A DNA stretch of 49,246 nt from Qipengyuania sp. (GCA_019745075.1 JAIETR010000006.1:1-49246), one strand, 5' to 3'; positions 15,423 through 24,435 are shown, counted from the first letter of the stretch. Notes: a model not told the origin generated them from the letters alone. Numbers and translations are program-made.

Positions 15423-17051
15423 TCACCCATAAAGCGCCTCCTTGAACGGCTCCATGCCGATCCGGCGGTAGGTATCGAGGAAGCGCTCCTGGTCGCGGCG
15501 TTCGCGCAGATAGACCTCGGCGGCGGTCTCGACCGCGTCGACGATGCCCGCCTCGTCGAAGCCGGGGCCGGCGATCTTGCCCAGGCTGACGTCCTCGGCC
15601 TCGCTGCCGCCGAGGAGGAGCTGGTAGTTCTCGGTGCCCTTGCGGTCCACGCCGAGGATGCCGATGTGGCCGGCGTGGTGGTGGCCGCAGGCGTTGATGC
15701 AGCCGCTGATCTTGAGCTTGAGTTCCCCCAGCGCCGCCGTCTTGCCGCTCTCGGCGAAACGCTGGGAGATCTTTTGCGCCACCGGGATCGAGCGGGCGTT
15801 GGCGAGGCTGCAATAGTCGAGCCCCGGGCAGGCGATGATGTCCTCCGCGGTGTCGATATTGGCCGCGCCGAGCCCGGCCTCGTCGAGCGCGGTCCACAGT
15901 GTGTGCAAATCGCCTTGGCGAACATGCGGCAGGACGATGTTCTGGGTGTGCGTGACGCGCAACTCGCCGGTTCCGTATCGTTCGGCGAGATCGGCCATGA
16001 GCCGCATCTGGTCGGCGCTGGCATCGCCGGGGATTCCGCCCACGGGCTTGAGGCTGATGACCGCCGAAATATAGCCGGGCTGCTTGTGCGGGTGGGTGTT
16101 GCGCTCCGCCCACGGCGCGAAGTCGGGATCGTGATCTTCGAGCGCCTGTTCGTGATTGTTCGGCAGCTGTTCCGTGAACTGTTCCGCGATCCGCGCCAGC
16201 TCGGCGGCGGGCGGCTCGATGCCCAGGGTCAGGAGGTGGGCGAACTCCTCCTCGACCTGGCGGGCATATTCCGCCGCGCCCAACTCGTGGACCAGGATCT
16301 TGATCCGCGCCTTGAACTTGTTGTCGCGCCTTCCATAGCGATTATAGACCCTTAGCGCCGCTTCGGCATAGGTCACGAACTGGTCGATCGGCACGAATTC
16401 GCGGATGCAGGGGGCGATCATCGGGGTCCGGCCCATGCCGCCGCCAATCCAGAACTGCGCGCCGATCGCGCCGTCGCGCGCGACGATGCGGATGCCGATA
16501 TCGTGCAGCCGCATCGCCGCGCGGTCGCGCTCGCTGGCGATCACCGCGATCTTGAACTTTCGCGGCAAGGCGCTGAATTCCGGGTGGAAACTCGACCATT
16601 GCCGCAGCAGCTCGGCATAGGGGCGCGGATCCGCCACCTCGTCGGCGGCGGCGCCCGCGAAATGATCCGAGCTGATGTTGCGGATGCAGTTTCCGCTGGT
16701 CTGGATCGCGTGCATCTCGACCTTCGCCAGATCGGCGAGCAGGTCGGCGGCCTCCTCCAGCTTGATCCAGTTGTACTGAATGTTCTGGCGGGTGGTGAAA
16801 TGGCCGTAGCCGCGGTCGTATTTGTCCGCGATGTCGGCCAGCGCGCGCATCTGCCGCGCGTCGAGCGTGCCATAGGGGATCGCGACGCGCAGCATATAGG
16901 CGTGGAGCTGGAGGTAGAGCCCGTTCATCAGCCGCAGCGGCTTGAACTGGTCCTCGGTCAGCCTGCCCTCCAGCCGGCGGCGCGCCTGGTCGCGGAATTC
17001 GGCGACGCGGGCATCGACCATGGCCTGGTCGTAGTGGTCATACCTATACAT
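15423..17051 (-). CDS. cysI: Sulfite reductase, hemoprotein subunit (nitrite/sulfite reductase family)
   Basis: Six-electron reduction of sulfite to sulfide. The 542-aa protein has the two ferredoxin-like and siroheme domains of the family: FTTRQNIQYNWIKLEE near residue 85, TSGNCIRNISSDH near residue 120, HTQNIVLPHV near residue 370. The siroheme/[4Fe-4S] cysteines are in CPGLDYCSLA near residue 410 and SGCINACGHHH near residue 450. Sulfite rather than nitrite is inferred from the neighbours cobA, DUF934 and cysH. No flavoprotein CysJ is encoded nearby, so ferredoxin is a likely donor. Confidence 0.93.
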   Translation of the reverse strand: MYRYDHYDQAMVDARVAEFRDQARRRLEGRLTEDQFKPLRLMNGLYLQLHAYMLRVAIPYGTLDARQMRALADIADKYDRGYGHFTTRQNIQYNWIKLEEAADLLADLAKVEMHAIQTSGNCIRNISSDHFAGAAADEVADPRPYAELLRQWSSFHPEFSALPRKFKIAVIASERDRAAMRLHDIGIRIVARDGAIGAQFWIGGGMGRTPMIAPCIREFVPIDQFVTYAEAALRVYNRYGRRDNKFKARIKILVHELGAAEYARQVEEEFAHLLTLGIEPPAAELARIAEQFTEQLPNNHEQALEDHDPDFAPWAERNTHPHKQPGYISAVISLKPVGGIPGDASADQMRLMADLAERYGTGELRVTHTQNIVLPHVRQGDLHTLWTALDEAGLGAANIDTAEDIIACPGLDYCSLANARSIPVAQKISQRFAESGKTAALGELKLKISGCINACGHHHAGHIGILGVDRKGTENYQLLLGGSEAEDVSLGKIAGPGFDEAGIVDAVETAAEVYLRERRDQERFLDTYRRIGMEPFKEALYG

Positions 17052-17060
17052 CGCCGCCCT

Positions 17061-17181
17061 CCGTTCGCCTCGAGCGAAGTCGAGAGGCGGTGGCGCGAAG
17101 TGTCTCGACTTCGGCCGAGCGGCCGAAGTTTATCCTGAGCGGCTGCTGCAGGCAGCCAACCGAAGGGCTCGACACGAACGG
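17061..17181. repeat. Inverted-repeat element between DUF2849 gene and cysI
   Basis: CCGTTCG at 17061-17067 pairs with CGAACGG at 17175-17181; inside are CTCGAGCGAAGTCGAGAG and a second hairpin around GGCCGAGCGGCC. Same family as 4238-4372 and 8654-8730. It fills the 149-base gap in the sulfate-reduction cluster. Confidence 0.8.
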
Positions 17182-17200
17182 GAAGCTCGGTCCTGGCACC

Positions 17201-17497
17201 TCAGATCACCCAGCTTCCCGCCGCCGGATCGGCGGGCTTGAGCGTCAGGTCGGGGCGCACGGTGGGGCCGAGCGCGCGGATGCGGTCCTTGATATGCGCG
17301 GGGCGCGGGCTGCCGTCCTTGAGTTCGGCGTCGATGGCATAGGCGGCGTTGACGCGGCGGGCGCCTTCCTCGCGGCCGATTATGCGGTCTTCCTCGCCGG
17401 CGACATCGACTGACTCCTCCACGTGAAGCGACCAGAAGGCGCCGGTCCACCACACCACCGCGCCGGTCCTGAGGTCGTTGCCGGTCAGGATTCGCAT
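17201..17497 (-). CDS. DUF2849 domain-containing protein
   Basis: A 98-aa protein starting MRILTGNDLRTGAVVWWTGA. The pattern of an N-terminal beta-rich part, then VNAAYAIDAELKDGSPRPAH and a C-terminal IRALGPTVRPDLTL matches DUF2849, a small family of unknown function commonly encoded between cobA/cysG and cysI in alphaproteobacteria. The start overlaps the end of cobA by 13 bases. Confidence 0.88.
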   Translation of the reverse strand: MRILTGNDLRTGAVVWWTGAFWSLHVEESVDVAGEEDRIIGREEGARRVNAAYAIDAELKDGSPRPAHIKDRIRALGPTVRPDLTLKPADPAAGSWVI

Positions 17498-18300
17498 GTC
17501 GCGGCCCGCGCCGGAGTTTCTTGCGCGAAAGCGGCGACCGCGGCGTTCTCGCGCGCCGTCACCTCGCCGATCACGATCAGCGCGGGGCTGACCACGCGCT
17601 CGGCCTCGATCAGGTCCGGCAGTCCCGCGAGCAATCCGCGCAGAACGCGCATGGCGGGGCGCGCGCCGTTCTCGATCACCGCCACCGGCATGTCCGGGGC
17701 GAGTCCGTCGGCCATCAGCTTCTCGGCGATCCGCCCGGCGGTGGCGACGCCCATGTAGATCACCAGGGTACGGCCCTTGCCGGCGAGGCCCGCCCAATCC
17801 TGCTCGGCGAGGCCCCCTTCGACGCCGCCTGCGGCGTCGCTCAGGACAGGCTTGCATTGCCCGGCGACGAAGCTGACCACGCTGGCGGCGTCGCGGTGGG
17901 TGAGCGCGATCCGCGCCGCCGCCGCGGCGCCATTGGCGGCGCTGATCCCCGGCACCACCTCCACCGGAATTCCCGCCGCGCGCGCGGCTTCGACCTCCTC
18001 GCCGCCGCGCCCGAAGATGAAGGGATCGCCGCCCTTGAGGCGCACCACCTGCCGCCCGGCGCGCGCATGGCGAATGAGCAGCGCGTCGATCTCGTGCTGC
18101 GGCATGGTGTGGCGCGCGCGCGCCTTGGCGACCGAGATCAGCCGCGCGCTGCGGGGCGCCAGGAGGAGGATGTCGGGATCGACCAGCCCGTCGTGCACGA
18201 TCAGCTCCGCGCCCGCGATCAGCCGCGCCGCGCGCAGCGTCAGCAGCTCGGGATCGCCCGGCCCCGCGCCCACCAGCCAGATCTTGCCCTGTTTCGCCAT
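17485..18300 (-). CDS. cobA: Uroporphyrinogen-III C-methyltransferase
   Basis: Transfers two methyl groups from S-adenosylmethionine to uroporphyrinogen III, giving precorrin-2 for siroheme, the cofactor of CysI. At 271 aa it is the SUMT domain only, without the CysG dehydrogenase/ferrochelatase part. Motifs are VGAGPGDPELLTLRA at the start, VRLKGGDPFIFGRGGEE near residue 85, PGISAANGA near residue 120 and YMGVATA near residue 185. Residues near 145-165 (QCKPVLSDAAGGVEGGLAEQ) form a Gly-rich loop encoded by a perfect DNA palindrome at 17821-17838 and look like a short insertion. Confidence 0.94.
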   Translation of the reverse strand: MAKQGKIWLVGAGPGDPELLTLRAARLIAGAELIVHDGLVDPDILLLAPRSARLISVAKARARHTMPQHEIDALLIRHARAGRQVVRLKGGDPFIFGRGGEEVEAARAAGIPVEVVPGISAANGAAAAARIALTHRDAASVVSFVAGQCKPVLSDAAGGVEGGLAEQDWAGLAGKGRTLVIYMGVATAGRIAEKLMADGLAPDMPVAVIENGARPAMRVLRGLLAGLPDLIEAERVVSPALIVIGEVTARENAAVAAFAQETPARAATCES

Positions 18301-18403
18301 GCGGCGCGAGATGCGCCAGAGGAACCGCGCGCGCCAATCAGAATGGCTGCGGGGGGTGACAGGCGAGCTTTTGAAATCCGCGCTTCGTAGCGCAAAAGCG
18401 GTT

Positions 18404-19381
18404 CTATTCGGTGGACCTGCGCCGCCCGAGAAGGGCGATGATGCGCTCCAGCTCCTCGGACGAGCGCAGGTGGAGGTCGCGCTGGGGGTAGGGCAGCTCG
18501 ATGCCGTTCTCCTTGAACCGCGCCCACACCTGCTTGAGCACCGCCGACTGGACATTGCCCACGCCCTCTTCGGGATCCTGGATCCAGCACTGGATGGCGA
18601 ACAGGACGGCGTTGTCGCCAAAGGCCTTCATCCACACCACCGGCGGCGGGCTGTTGAGCACGCGCTGGCAGCTCTTGGCCGCCTCGAGCATGAGCTTCTC
18701 CGCCAGTTCCATGTCCGCCTGGTAGCTGACCCCCACCGGCACCGACACGCGCACGTTCTTGCTCGAATAGGACCAGTTTTCGACCTGATTGATCATCAGA
18801 TTTTCGTTCGGAATCAAGTATTCCTTCTGGTCGCGCGTGGTCAGGCTGACCGCGCGCACTCCGATCTTCCTGATCTGGCCGAAGGTCGATTGTCCGGCCT
18901 GGTCGGCGATGGCGATGACGTCGCCCGGCTTGATCGACTTGTCCATCAACAGGATGATGCCGGCGATGAGGTTGCCGATCGTCTTCTGCAGGCCGAAGCC
19001 GATGGCCAGGCCGAAGGCGCCCGAGAACACCGCCAGCGCGGTGAGGCTGATCCCGAGAAGATCGACAGCCAGAAAAAACGCCAGGGCCCAGATCGCGATA
19101 GTGAGAAGTTTCTCGGCGAGCAGCTCCTGCGTGCTGTCGAGGCGCTTGCTCCGCCGCACCAGATGGCGCGCCCAGCGGCTGCCGAGCTTGCCGAGGAGGA
19201 GACAGAAAACGATCACCGCCAGGATGACGAGGACGTCCCACAGCGACACCCGCCAGCTACCGAGCGACAGCGCCCAGCTGTCCAGCGTGCCGACGATCTC
19301 GCCGATCGTGTTGCTGTTGCGGGATACCGCCGAGCGCAGTTCGTCCGCGGTGGCGACGTCGCGCCCGCGAGCGGCGGTCAT
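18404..19381 (-). CDS. MscS-family mechanosensitive ion channel
   Basis: A 325-aa inner-membrane protein with three hydrophobic helices (residues about 45-70, 90-115, 120-145). The pore helix and following segment, GAFGLAIGFGLQKTIGNLIAG, carry the Gly/Ala packing of MscS TM3. The beta domain (IKPGDVIAIADQAGQSTFGQ) and the C-terminal alpha/beta vestibule follow. It is close in length to E. coli MscS (286 aa). Role: release of solutes on osmotic downshock. Its ATG overlaps the TGA of the upstream PLP enzyme gene by four bases. Confidence 0.94.
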   Translation of the reverse strand: MTAARGRDVATADELRSAVSRNSNTIGEIVGTLDSWALSLGSWRVSLWDVLVILAVIVFCLLLGKLGSRWARHLVRRSKRLDSTQELLAEKLLTIAIWALAFFLAVDLLGISLTALAVFSGAFGLAIGFGLQKTIGNLIAGIILLMDKSIKPGDVIAIADQAGQSTFGQIRKIGVRAVSLTTRDQKEYLIPNENLMINQVENWSYSSKNVRVSVPVGVSYQADMELAEKLMLEAAKSCQRVLNSPPPVVWMKAFGDNAVLFAIQCWIQDPEEGVGNVQSAVLKQVWARFKENGIELPYPQRDLHLRSSEELERIIALLGRRRSTE

Positions 19382-20568
19382 GCGCTTGCTCCCATCGCCG
19401 CGAAGCCGCGCTGGAGATCGGCGATCAGGTCACTCGCATCCTCGAGCCCGACCGAGAGCCGCACCGCCAGCCGCTCGTTTCGCCACCGTGTCGCGGTGCG
19501 GAGGCGTGCCGGATCGACCGGCAACGCCAGGCTTTCGAACCCGCCCCAGCTGTAGCCGATACCAAACAGCTCGAGCGCGTCGATCATCCGGCAGCGCGCG
19601 GCATCGTCGATGCCATCGGCGAGCAGGAAGCTGAACAACCCGCAGCCGCCGGTGAAATCGCGCTTCCACAGCTCGTGACCCGGCGCGCCGGGCAGGACCG
19701 GGAACAGCACCTCCGCCACCTCGCCGCGGGTGCGCAGCCATGCGGCGATTTCGAGCGCGCTCGCCATCCCGCGCTCCATCCGCACCGCCATCGTCCTCAG
19801 CCCGCGAAGCGCCAGCGCGGCATCGTCGGGTGAGACCACCTGGCCCAGCAATTGCGCGGTTTCGCGCAGGCGCGGATACCACTCCGGGCCGGCGGTGCAC
19901 GAACCCATCATCAGGTCCGAATGCCCGCCGACATGCTTGGTCAGCGCCTGGATGGAGATGTCGCAGCCGCGAGCCAGCGCCTGAAAGCCAAGCGAGGTCG
20001 CCCAGGTATTGTCGATCAACACCGCCGCGCCGCGTTCGCGCGCGATGGCGGCGAGCGCGGGAATGTCGCAGACCTCCATCGTCAGGCTGCCGGGGCTTTC
20101 GAGCAGCACAGCCCTGGTGCGCTCGCAAAACCGCGCCGCGAAGCCCTCGATGTCGAGCGGATCGAAATAGCGCGTCTCGACGCCGAGTCGCTTCAGGAGA
20201 CCGGCGGCGACCTTGCGGCTGGTCTCATAGGCGTTGTCGGTCATCAGCAGGACGTCGCCGGGGGCGAGCGCCGCCAGCGCCGCGCCCGCGATCGCGCCCA
20301 CGCCCGAGGAATAGAGCACCGTTCCCGCCGCGCCCGGCTCGAGCACCGTCAGCGCCTCGGCCAGCGCCCATTGCGTCGGTGCGCCGCGGCGGCCGTAGAA
20401 ATAGTGCCCATCGGCATTGGTGCGCGTCCCCGCGCGCAGCGTCGCGCAATCGGCATAGAGATGGGTGCTGCCGCGCGTGACCGGCGGATTGACGACATTG
20501 GGATCGTTGGAGCGCCCGCTGGTCACCAGCAGGGTGGCGGGGTCGAGATCGTCGCGGGCGGCCGTCAT
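19378..20568 (-). CDS. Cystathionine beta-lyase-type PLP enzyme
   Basis: A 396-aa Cys/Met-metabolism PLP-dependent enzyme (fold type I). The N-terminus has VNPPVTRGSTHLYAD, then FYGRRGAPTQWALAEAL near residue 55. The PLP lysine lies in IQALTKHVGGHSDLMMG near residue 210. The C-terminal GIGYSWGGFESLALP is typical of MetC. The expected reaction is cystathionine to homocysteine, pyruvate and ammonia, though related cysteine desulfhydrase activity is possible. The location beside sulfur-assimilation genes fits. Four-base overlap with MscS. Confidence 0.9.
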   Translation of the reverse strand: MTAARDDLDPATLLVTSGRSNDPNVVNPPVTRGSTHLYADCATLRAGTRTNADGHYFYGRRGAPTQWALAEALTVLEPGAAGTVLYSSGVGAIAGAALAALAPGDVLLMTDNAYETSRKVAAGLLKRLGVETRYFDPLDIEGFAARFCERTRAVLLESPGSLTMEVCDIPALAAIARERGAAVLIDNTWATSLGFQALARGCDISIQALTKHVGGHSDLMMGSCTAGPEWYPRLRETAQLLGQVVSPDDAALALRGLRTMAVRMERGMASALEIAAWLRTRGEVAEVLFPVLPGAPGHELWKRDFTGGCGLFSFLLADGIDDAARCRMIDALELFGIGYSWGGFESLALPVDPARLRTATRWRNERLAVRLSVGLEDASDLIADLQRGFAAMGASA

Positions 20569-20618
20569 GACGCGCGGTCTAGAAGCAAGCCCCGCTGGAG
20601 GGCAAGCGACGCAAATCG

Positions 20619-20694
20619 TCCTTCGACAAGCTCAGGACGAGCGGGCGTGGTAAAATTCACAAGGTCCGCTCATGCTGAGCTTGTCGAAGCATGC
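20619..20694. repeat. Inverted repeat CTTCGACAAGCTCAG family, entering the sseA 3' end
   Basis: The unit CCTTCGACAAGCTCAGGACG at 20619-20638 faces its reverse, GCTCATGCTGAGCTTGTCGA, at 20668-20687. The right arm codes the last residues and stop of sseA. A related pair lies at 48711-48789. Confidence 0.82.
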
Positions 20695-21539
20695 CATGCG
20701 CCGGGCCCGGTTTCCTTCGGCGTAGCGGGATCGGCGCCCCATTCTGACCAGCTGCCATCGTAGAGCGCGGCATCCTCGATCCCCAGCCGATGCAAGGCAA
20801 ACAGCAGCACCGAGGCGGTCACGCCGCTGCCGCAGCTAGTGACGATGGGCCTCTCGAGGTCGAGGCCGGACTTGTCGAAGGCGGCACGCAGCTCACTGTC
20901 GGACTTGAAGGTGCCGTTCTCGTTGTAGAGATCGCGGAAGAACAGGTGCCGCGCGCCGGGGATGTGGCCTCCGGGCAGTTCGTGGACGGTATCGGGCGTC
21001 TCGCCGGTAAAGCGCCCGGCGTCGCGCGCGTCGATCACCTGTTCTTCGCCGCTGGCGATGTTGGCGAGCATGTGGGGCTTGCCCCGCACCGCACCGGCGA
21101 AGTCGGTGGGCGCGAACTCGCTATTCGCGCCCTTCGTCTTGCCGTGCTCGAGCGGACGGCCCTCGGCGCGCCATTTCGCCAAGCCGCCGTCGAGGATCGC
21201 CACCCGTTGGATCCCGTAGCCTCGCAGGATGAACCATGCCCGCGCGGAGGTTTTGACGTCGCTGTCGTCGTAAAGCACGACCCGGCTGCCTGGCTCCAGG
21301 CCGAGCGAGGAGAACCTGATCGCGGCGTGCGTGGGGCCCGGCAGCGTTCTCCCCACCGAGGAGGCCGGATCGGCGAAATCGGCCAGGTTGAGGAAGCGCG
21401 CGCCGGGGATATGCCCGGCCAGGAACTCGGCGCCGGCATCGCGCCCGCTCGCCGCGAGATGCTTGGTGGCATCGAGGATGACCAGATCGGCGTCGCCCAA
21501 GTGGTCGGCGAGCCAGCCGGTCGAAACGAGGCTGTCCAT
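20670..21539 (-). CDS. sseA: 3-mercaptopyruvate/thiosulfate sulfurtransferase
   Basis: A two-domain rhodanese of 289 aa. The N-terminal inactive rhodanese domain has FLAGHIPGARFLNLADF near residue 45. The C-terminal domain has DARDAGRFTGETPDTVHELP near residue 180 and the active-site loop CGSGVTA near residue 238. The CGSGVTA loop is the one found in 3-mercaptopyruvate sulfurtransferases, rather than CRKGVT of thiosulfate enzymes. The last residues HASTSSA and the stop are written by the intergenic repeat, so the tail is probably not functional. Confidence 0.93.
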   Translation of the reverse strand: MDSLVSTGWLADHLGDADLVILDATKHLAASGRDAGAEFLAGHIPGARFLNLADFADPASSVGRTLPGPTHAAIRFSSLGLEPGSRVVLYDDSDVKTSARAWFILRGYGIQRVAILDGGLAKWRAEGRPLEHGKTKGANSEFAPTDFAGAVRGKPHMLANIASGEEQVIDARDAGRFTGETPDTVHELPGGHIPGARHLFFRDLYNENGTFKSDSELRAAFDKSGLDLERPIVTSCGSGVTASVLLFALHRLGIEDAALYDGSWSEWGADPATPKETGPGAWHASTSSA

Positions 21540-21548
21540 TCCTCGGCG

Positions 21549-22640
21549 TTAGGCCCGAGCGGGAACCGCGTCCAGAACGCGCTGCGCGAGCGGGGTATAG
21601 CTGCGCGGCGGCTCGTCCAGCCGGAAGGGCTGCGGGCGCGCGCTGGAGCCTTCCGAGCGGCCGATCACCAGCGTGGTGGCGACCGGCGCGGCCTCGGCGG
21701 CCGTGGCCCGCACACGCAGCAGCGGCACCAGCAGGCCGACGCGGCCCTGCCAGACCGCGCTCGCTTCCGACAGCGGCAGGCGGACCTGGCCTTCGAAGCG
21801 CAAGGATTGGCCGGGCGCGAGCCGGTCGGCGGCGTGGCGCGGGGTGAGCGGCTGTTCGGGCGAGGCGAGCTGCTGCTCGGTGGGACGGTCGCGACTGGCC
21901 GAGACGAGATCGGCCTCGACCGCGACGCCGCTCAGCGCCCGCGCGGTGCGGTTGCGGATCGTGACGCGATAGCCGACGGTGGCGTTGAGGACGCTGCGGT
22001 CCATCCGCACCGCTTCGACCTCGATCGCCAGCGTCTCGCCAGAAAGGGCTGTGGCGCCGGGAACCCGGGGGGCGACGATCAGCGGCGGGGCCGTATCGAC
22101 GCGCCGACGCCGCCACAGGAGCAGCCCGGCGCCGGCTGCGACCGCCGCACCGCCCAGCGCGATCCATAGCCACGGCGGCTCCGGTGCGGACGGATCGGCG
22201 GCGGGCGCCGCGACCGTGGCGGTGGTGGCCGGAGAAAAGGGCAGAGGCAGGGCGGGGGTGGGGGCGGACACCGGTGGAGCGAGCGTCGGAGCCGCGGTCG
22301 GCGGCGCCTGTGTCGCCACGTCCGGAGTGGACAAGGAGCGCGCCGCCACCGTTGGACGCGTGGCCGAGGGAGCGGGCAGGTCGATCGCTGGGGCCGCGCT
22401 CGCGCTCGGTGCGGCGGTCGGAGTGGACGCCGGCGTGGGGGCCTGGGTCGCGGGGCGACCGGTCCGGATGGCGCGCGGGCGGATGGGCACCGGCGCGTCG
22501 GTATCGACCGGGCCCTGGACGCGGGTGTCGGGCGAGGGAGTGGCCGCCGGGGGGAGCTGGAAATCGCGCGCATCCTGCGCGGCAAGCGGGCTCCCGGCCA
22601 GGAACGCCAAAAGGGGCAGGGCTGAAGCGAAGCGCGTCAT
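21549..22640 (-). CDS. Secreted, membrane-anchored protein of unknown function
   Basis: A 363-aa protein with a signal peptide (MTRFASALPLLAFLAGSPLAA, last residue cleaved off). A Pro/Ala/Thr-rich disordered stretch of about 130 residues follows. One transmembrane helix (WLWIALGGAAVAAGAGLLLW near residue 165) is flanked by RRRR. The C-terminal 170 residues look like a beta-rich domain and lie on the cytoplasmic side if the topology is simple. I recognise no family. It ends nine bases before the sseA start, same strand. Confidence 0.7.
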   Translation of the reverse strand: MTRFASALPLLAFLAGSPLAAQDARDFQLPPAATPSPDTRVQGPVDTDAPVPIRPRAIRTGRPATQAPTPASTPTAAPSASAAPAIDLPAPSATRPTVAARSLSTPDVATQAPPTAAPTLAPPVSAPTPALPLPFSPATTATVAAPAADPSAPEPPWLWIALGGAAVAAGAGLLLWRRRRVDTAPPLIVAPRVPGATALSGETLAIEVEAVRMDRSVLNATVGYRVTIRNRTARALSGVAVEADLVSASRDRPTEQQLASPEQPLTPRHAADRLAPGQSLRFEGQVRLPLSEASAVWQGRVGLLVPLLRVRATAAEAAPVATTLVIGRSEGSSARPQPFRLDEPPRSYTPLAQRVLDAVPARA

Positions 22641-22746
22641 TGTCCGGACGATGTGGGGAGTGGAGCGGGCGGCGTGAATAGGCGGTGAAGCCGCGCTGCG
22701 CCAGCGCGCGCTTGCCTTCGCGGGCGGTTCGCGTCAGGGGCGCGGC

Positions 22747-23199
22747 ATGGAAGGCACACCCCGTTTCCTGGGCGCAACGACGCCGTTGCCAGCCTCGCCC
22801 GAGGAGGCCGAGCTCGACTATGTCGCCAACCCTCGCGCCGGCGAGCTCTACCTCGTCCGCTTCGCCGCGCCCGAGTTCACCTCGCTGTGCCCGGTCACCG
22901 GCCAGCCCGACTTCGCGCATCTGGCGATCGATTACGCGCCGGGCGAAACCATCGTCGAATCGAAGAGCCTCAAGCTTTTCCTGAACAGCTTCCGCAATCA
23001 CGGCGGCTTCCACGAGGACGTCACCGTCGGCATCGGCAGGCGATTGGCGAACGAAATGAAGCCCAAATGGCTGCGCATCGGCGGCTATTGGTACCCGCGC
23101 GGCGGCATCCCCATCGACGTGTTCTGGCAAAGCGGCGCTCCGCCGGAGGGGCTATGGGTGCCGGATCAGGGAGTGGCGAGCTACCGCGGGCGCGGTTAA
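22747..23199 (+). CDS. queF: NADPH-dependent 7-cyano-7-deazaguanine reductase
   Basis: Reduces preQ0 to preQ1 in queuosine biosynthesis. The 150-aa length is the short unimodular type. Landmarks are the QueF motif [16 protein letters not shown] (catalytic Cys and Asp), [20 protein letters not shown] (NADPH/GTP cyclohydrolase-like T-fold) and the C-terminal IPIDVFWQ. No queC, queD or queE is nearby. I see no preQ1 riboswitch upstream. It converges on xthA with a four-base overlap. Confidence 0.95.
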   Translation: MEGTPRFLGATTPLPASPEEAELDYVANPRAGELYLVRFAAPEFTSLCPVTGQPDFAHLAIDYAPGETIVESKSLKLFLNSFRNHGGFHEDVTVGIGRRLANEMKPKWLRIGGYWYPRGGIPIDVFWQSGAPPEGLWVPDQGVASYRGRG

Positions 23200-23969
23200 T
23201 CCTCCAACTCGATCCAGACCGGCGCGTGGTCGCTGGTCTTGTCCCAGCCGCGCGGTGTGCGGTCGACCTCGGCGCGCTCGAGCAGCGGCGCTAGCGCGGG
23301 GCTCAGCAGGACGTGATCGATCCTGAGACCGGCATCGCGCTCGAAGGCGCCGCGCCAGTATTTCCAGAAGGTGTAGACGCTCTCCCCGCGGTGAAGCGCG
23401 CGGATGGCGTCGGTCCAGCCCTGATCGACCAGGGCGAACCAGGCGGCACGAACTTCGGGCGCGAACAGCGCGTCGTCGAGCCAGCGCTCGGGCTTGTAGA
23501 CATCCTGCTCGGTCGGCATGACGTTGAAATCGCCCAGCAGCACCACCGGCAGCCCGCTGTCGATCAGTTCCTGCGCGCGCGTGGCCAGCCGCTCGAACCA
23601 GCGCAGCTTGTAGTCGAACTTGGGTCCCGGGCGCGGGTTGCCGTTGGGAAGATAGAGCCCGGCCACGATCATCCCGCCGATCGCCGCCTCGATGTAGCGG
23701 CTCTGCACGTCGTCGGGATCGCCGGGCAGGCCGCGCTGGGTTTCGTGGATCGCGCCGATCCGGCTCAGCAGCGCCACGCCGTTCCAGCGGCTCTGCCCAT
23801 GCCATATCGCTTCGTAGCCGATGGCATTCAGCGCCTGCTGGGGAAACGCCTCGTCGGGCGCCTTCAACTCCTGGAGGCAGACGATGTCGGGTTCGGCTTC
23901 CCCGAGCCAGCGCAACAGCACCGGCAGCCGCCCGTTGATTCCGTTGACGTTGTAGGTGGCGATCCTCAT
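23196..23969 (-). CDS. xthA: Exodeoxyribonuclease III
   Basis: AP endonuclease and 3'-5' exonuclease of base-excision repair, 257 aa. The exonuclease-endonuclease-phosphatase motifs are all visible: [16 protein letters not shown] at the start, [11 protein letters not shown] (metal-binding Glu) near residue 32, [13 protein letters not shown] (Asp/Asn) near residue 150, and the C-terminal [12 protein letters not shown] (catalytic Asp-His). I chose ATG 23969 over the upstream codon at 23996 because the conserved first strand begins there. Confidence 0.95.
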   Translation of the reverse strand: MRIATYNVNGINGRLPVLLRWLGEAEPDIVCLQELKAPDEAFPQQALNAIGYEAIWHGQSRWNGVALLSRIGAIHETQRGLPGDPDDVQSRYIEAAIGGMIVAGLYLPNGNPRPGPKFDYKLRWFERLATRAQELIDSGLPVVLLGDFNVMPTEQDVYKPERWLDDALFAPEVRAAWFALVDQGWTDAIRALHRGESVYTFWKYWRGAFERDAGLRIDHVLLSPALAPLLERAEVDRTPRGWDKTSDHAPVWIELED

Positions 23970-23997
23970 CGCGTCTGCAACGCGCGCGAACGGCAAG

Positions 23998-24073
<76 letters not shown>

Positions 24074-24094
24074 GCTTCCCTCAGGGCGCTAAAC

Positions 24095-24129
24095 GCAAAG
24101 CGCGCCGGAAGTCCAGCCTCCGGCGCGCC
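24095..24129 (-). terminator. Hairpin after the PEP-CTERM remnant
   Basis: CGCGCCGGA (24101-24109) pairs with TCCGGCGCG (24119-24127). On the minus strand it is followed by CTTTGCGTTT, a weak T-rich tail. Confidence 0.5.
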
Positions 24130-24153
24130 GAGCGGTGGCAACCGATGTTGCGT

Positions 24154-24291
24154 TCACGCGAAGCTTACGCTGGTCTTGGTCCGGCGGCGCATCGCTGCCC
24201 CGGTAAGGCCGAAGCCGAGGATCAGCAGCGCCCAGGCCGACGGCTCAGGCACGGCGCCCGCAAAGCTCGATTCGACAACAACAGGAACCAT
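24154..24291 (-). pseudogene. PEP-CTERM sorting tail, orphan fragment
   Basis: The reading VPEPSAWALLILGFGLTGAA followed by MRRRTK is a perfect PEP-CTERM signal: Pro-Glu-Pro, a hydrophobic helix and a basic end, recognised by exosortase. Such tails normally end secreted proteins of 150-300 residues. Here only 45 residues are plausible from ATG 24291, with no signal peptide; the frame extends to 24423 but that part is Arg/Pro-rich and unlike a secreted protein. I read it as the surviving 3' end of a deleted gene. It still implies that the genome has or had an exosortase system. Confidence 0.7.
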
Positions 24292-24435
24292 GCAGGAAAG
24301 TTGTTTTCGCAGCCGGGTTGGATTTCCCGAGGTGAAAATCATCCCGGCCCTTGGCGCCGCGCCTGGCCGACGCCCGCGAAAGGGCGGCGCCGGGCATCCC
24401 CGGAGCCGCCCTCGGTCGCGCAAGATCGCGCGCGC

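Noticed and set aside
22641-22746. preQ1 riboswitch before queF
   Set aside because: No pseudoknot-type A-rich tail or conserved aptamer pattern could be drawn.
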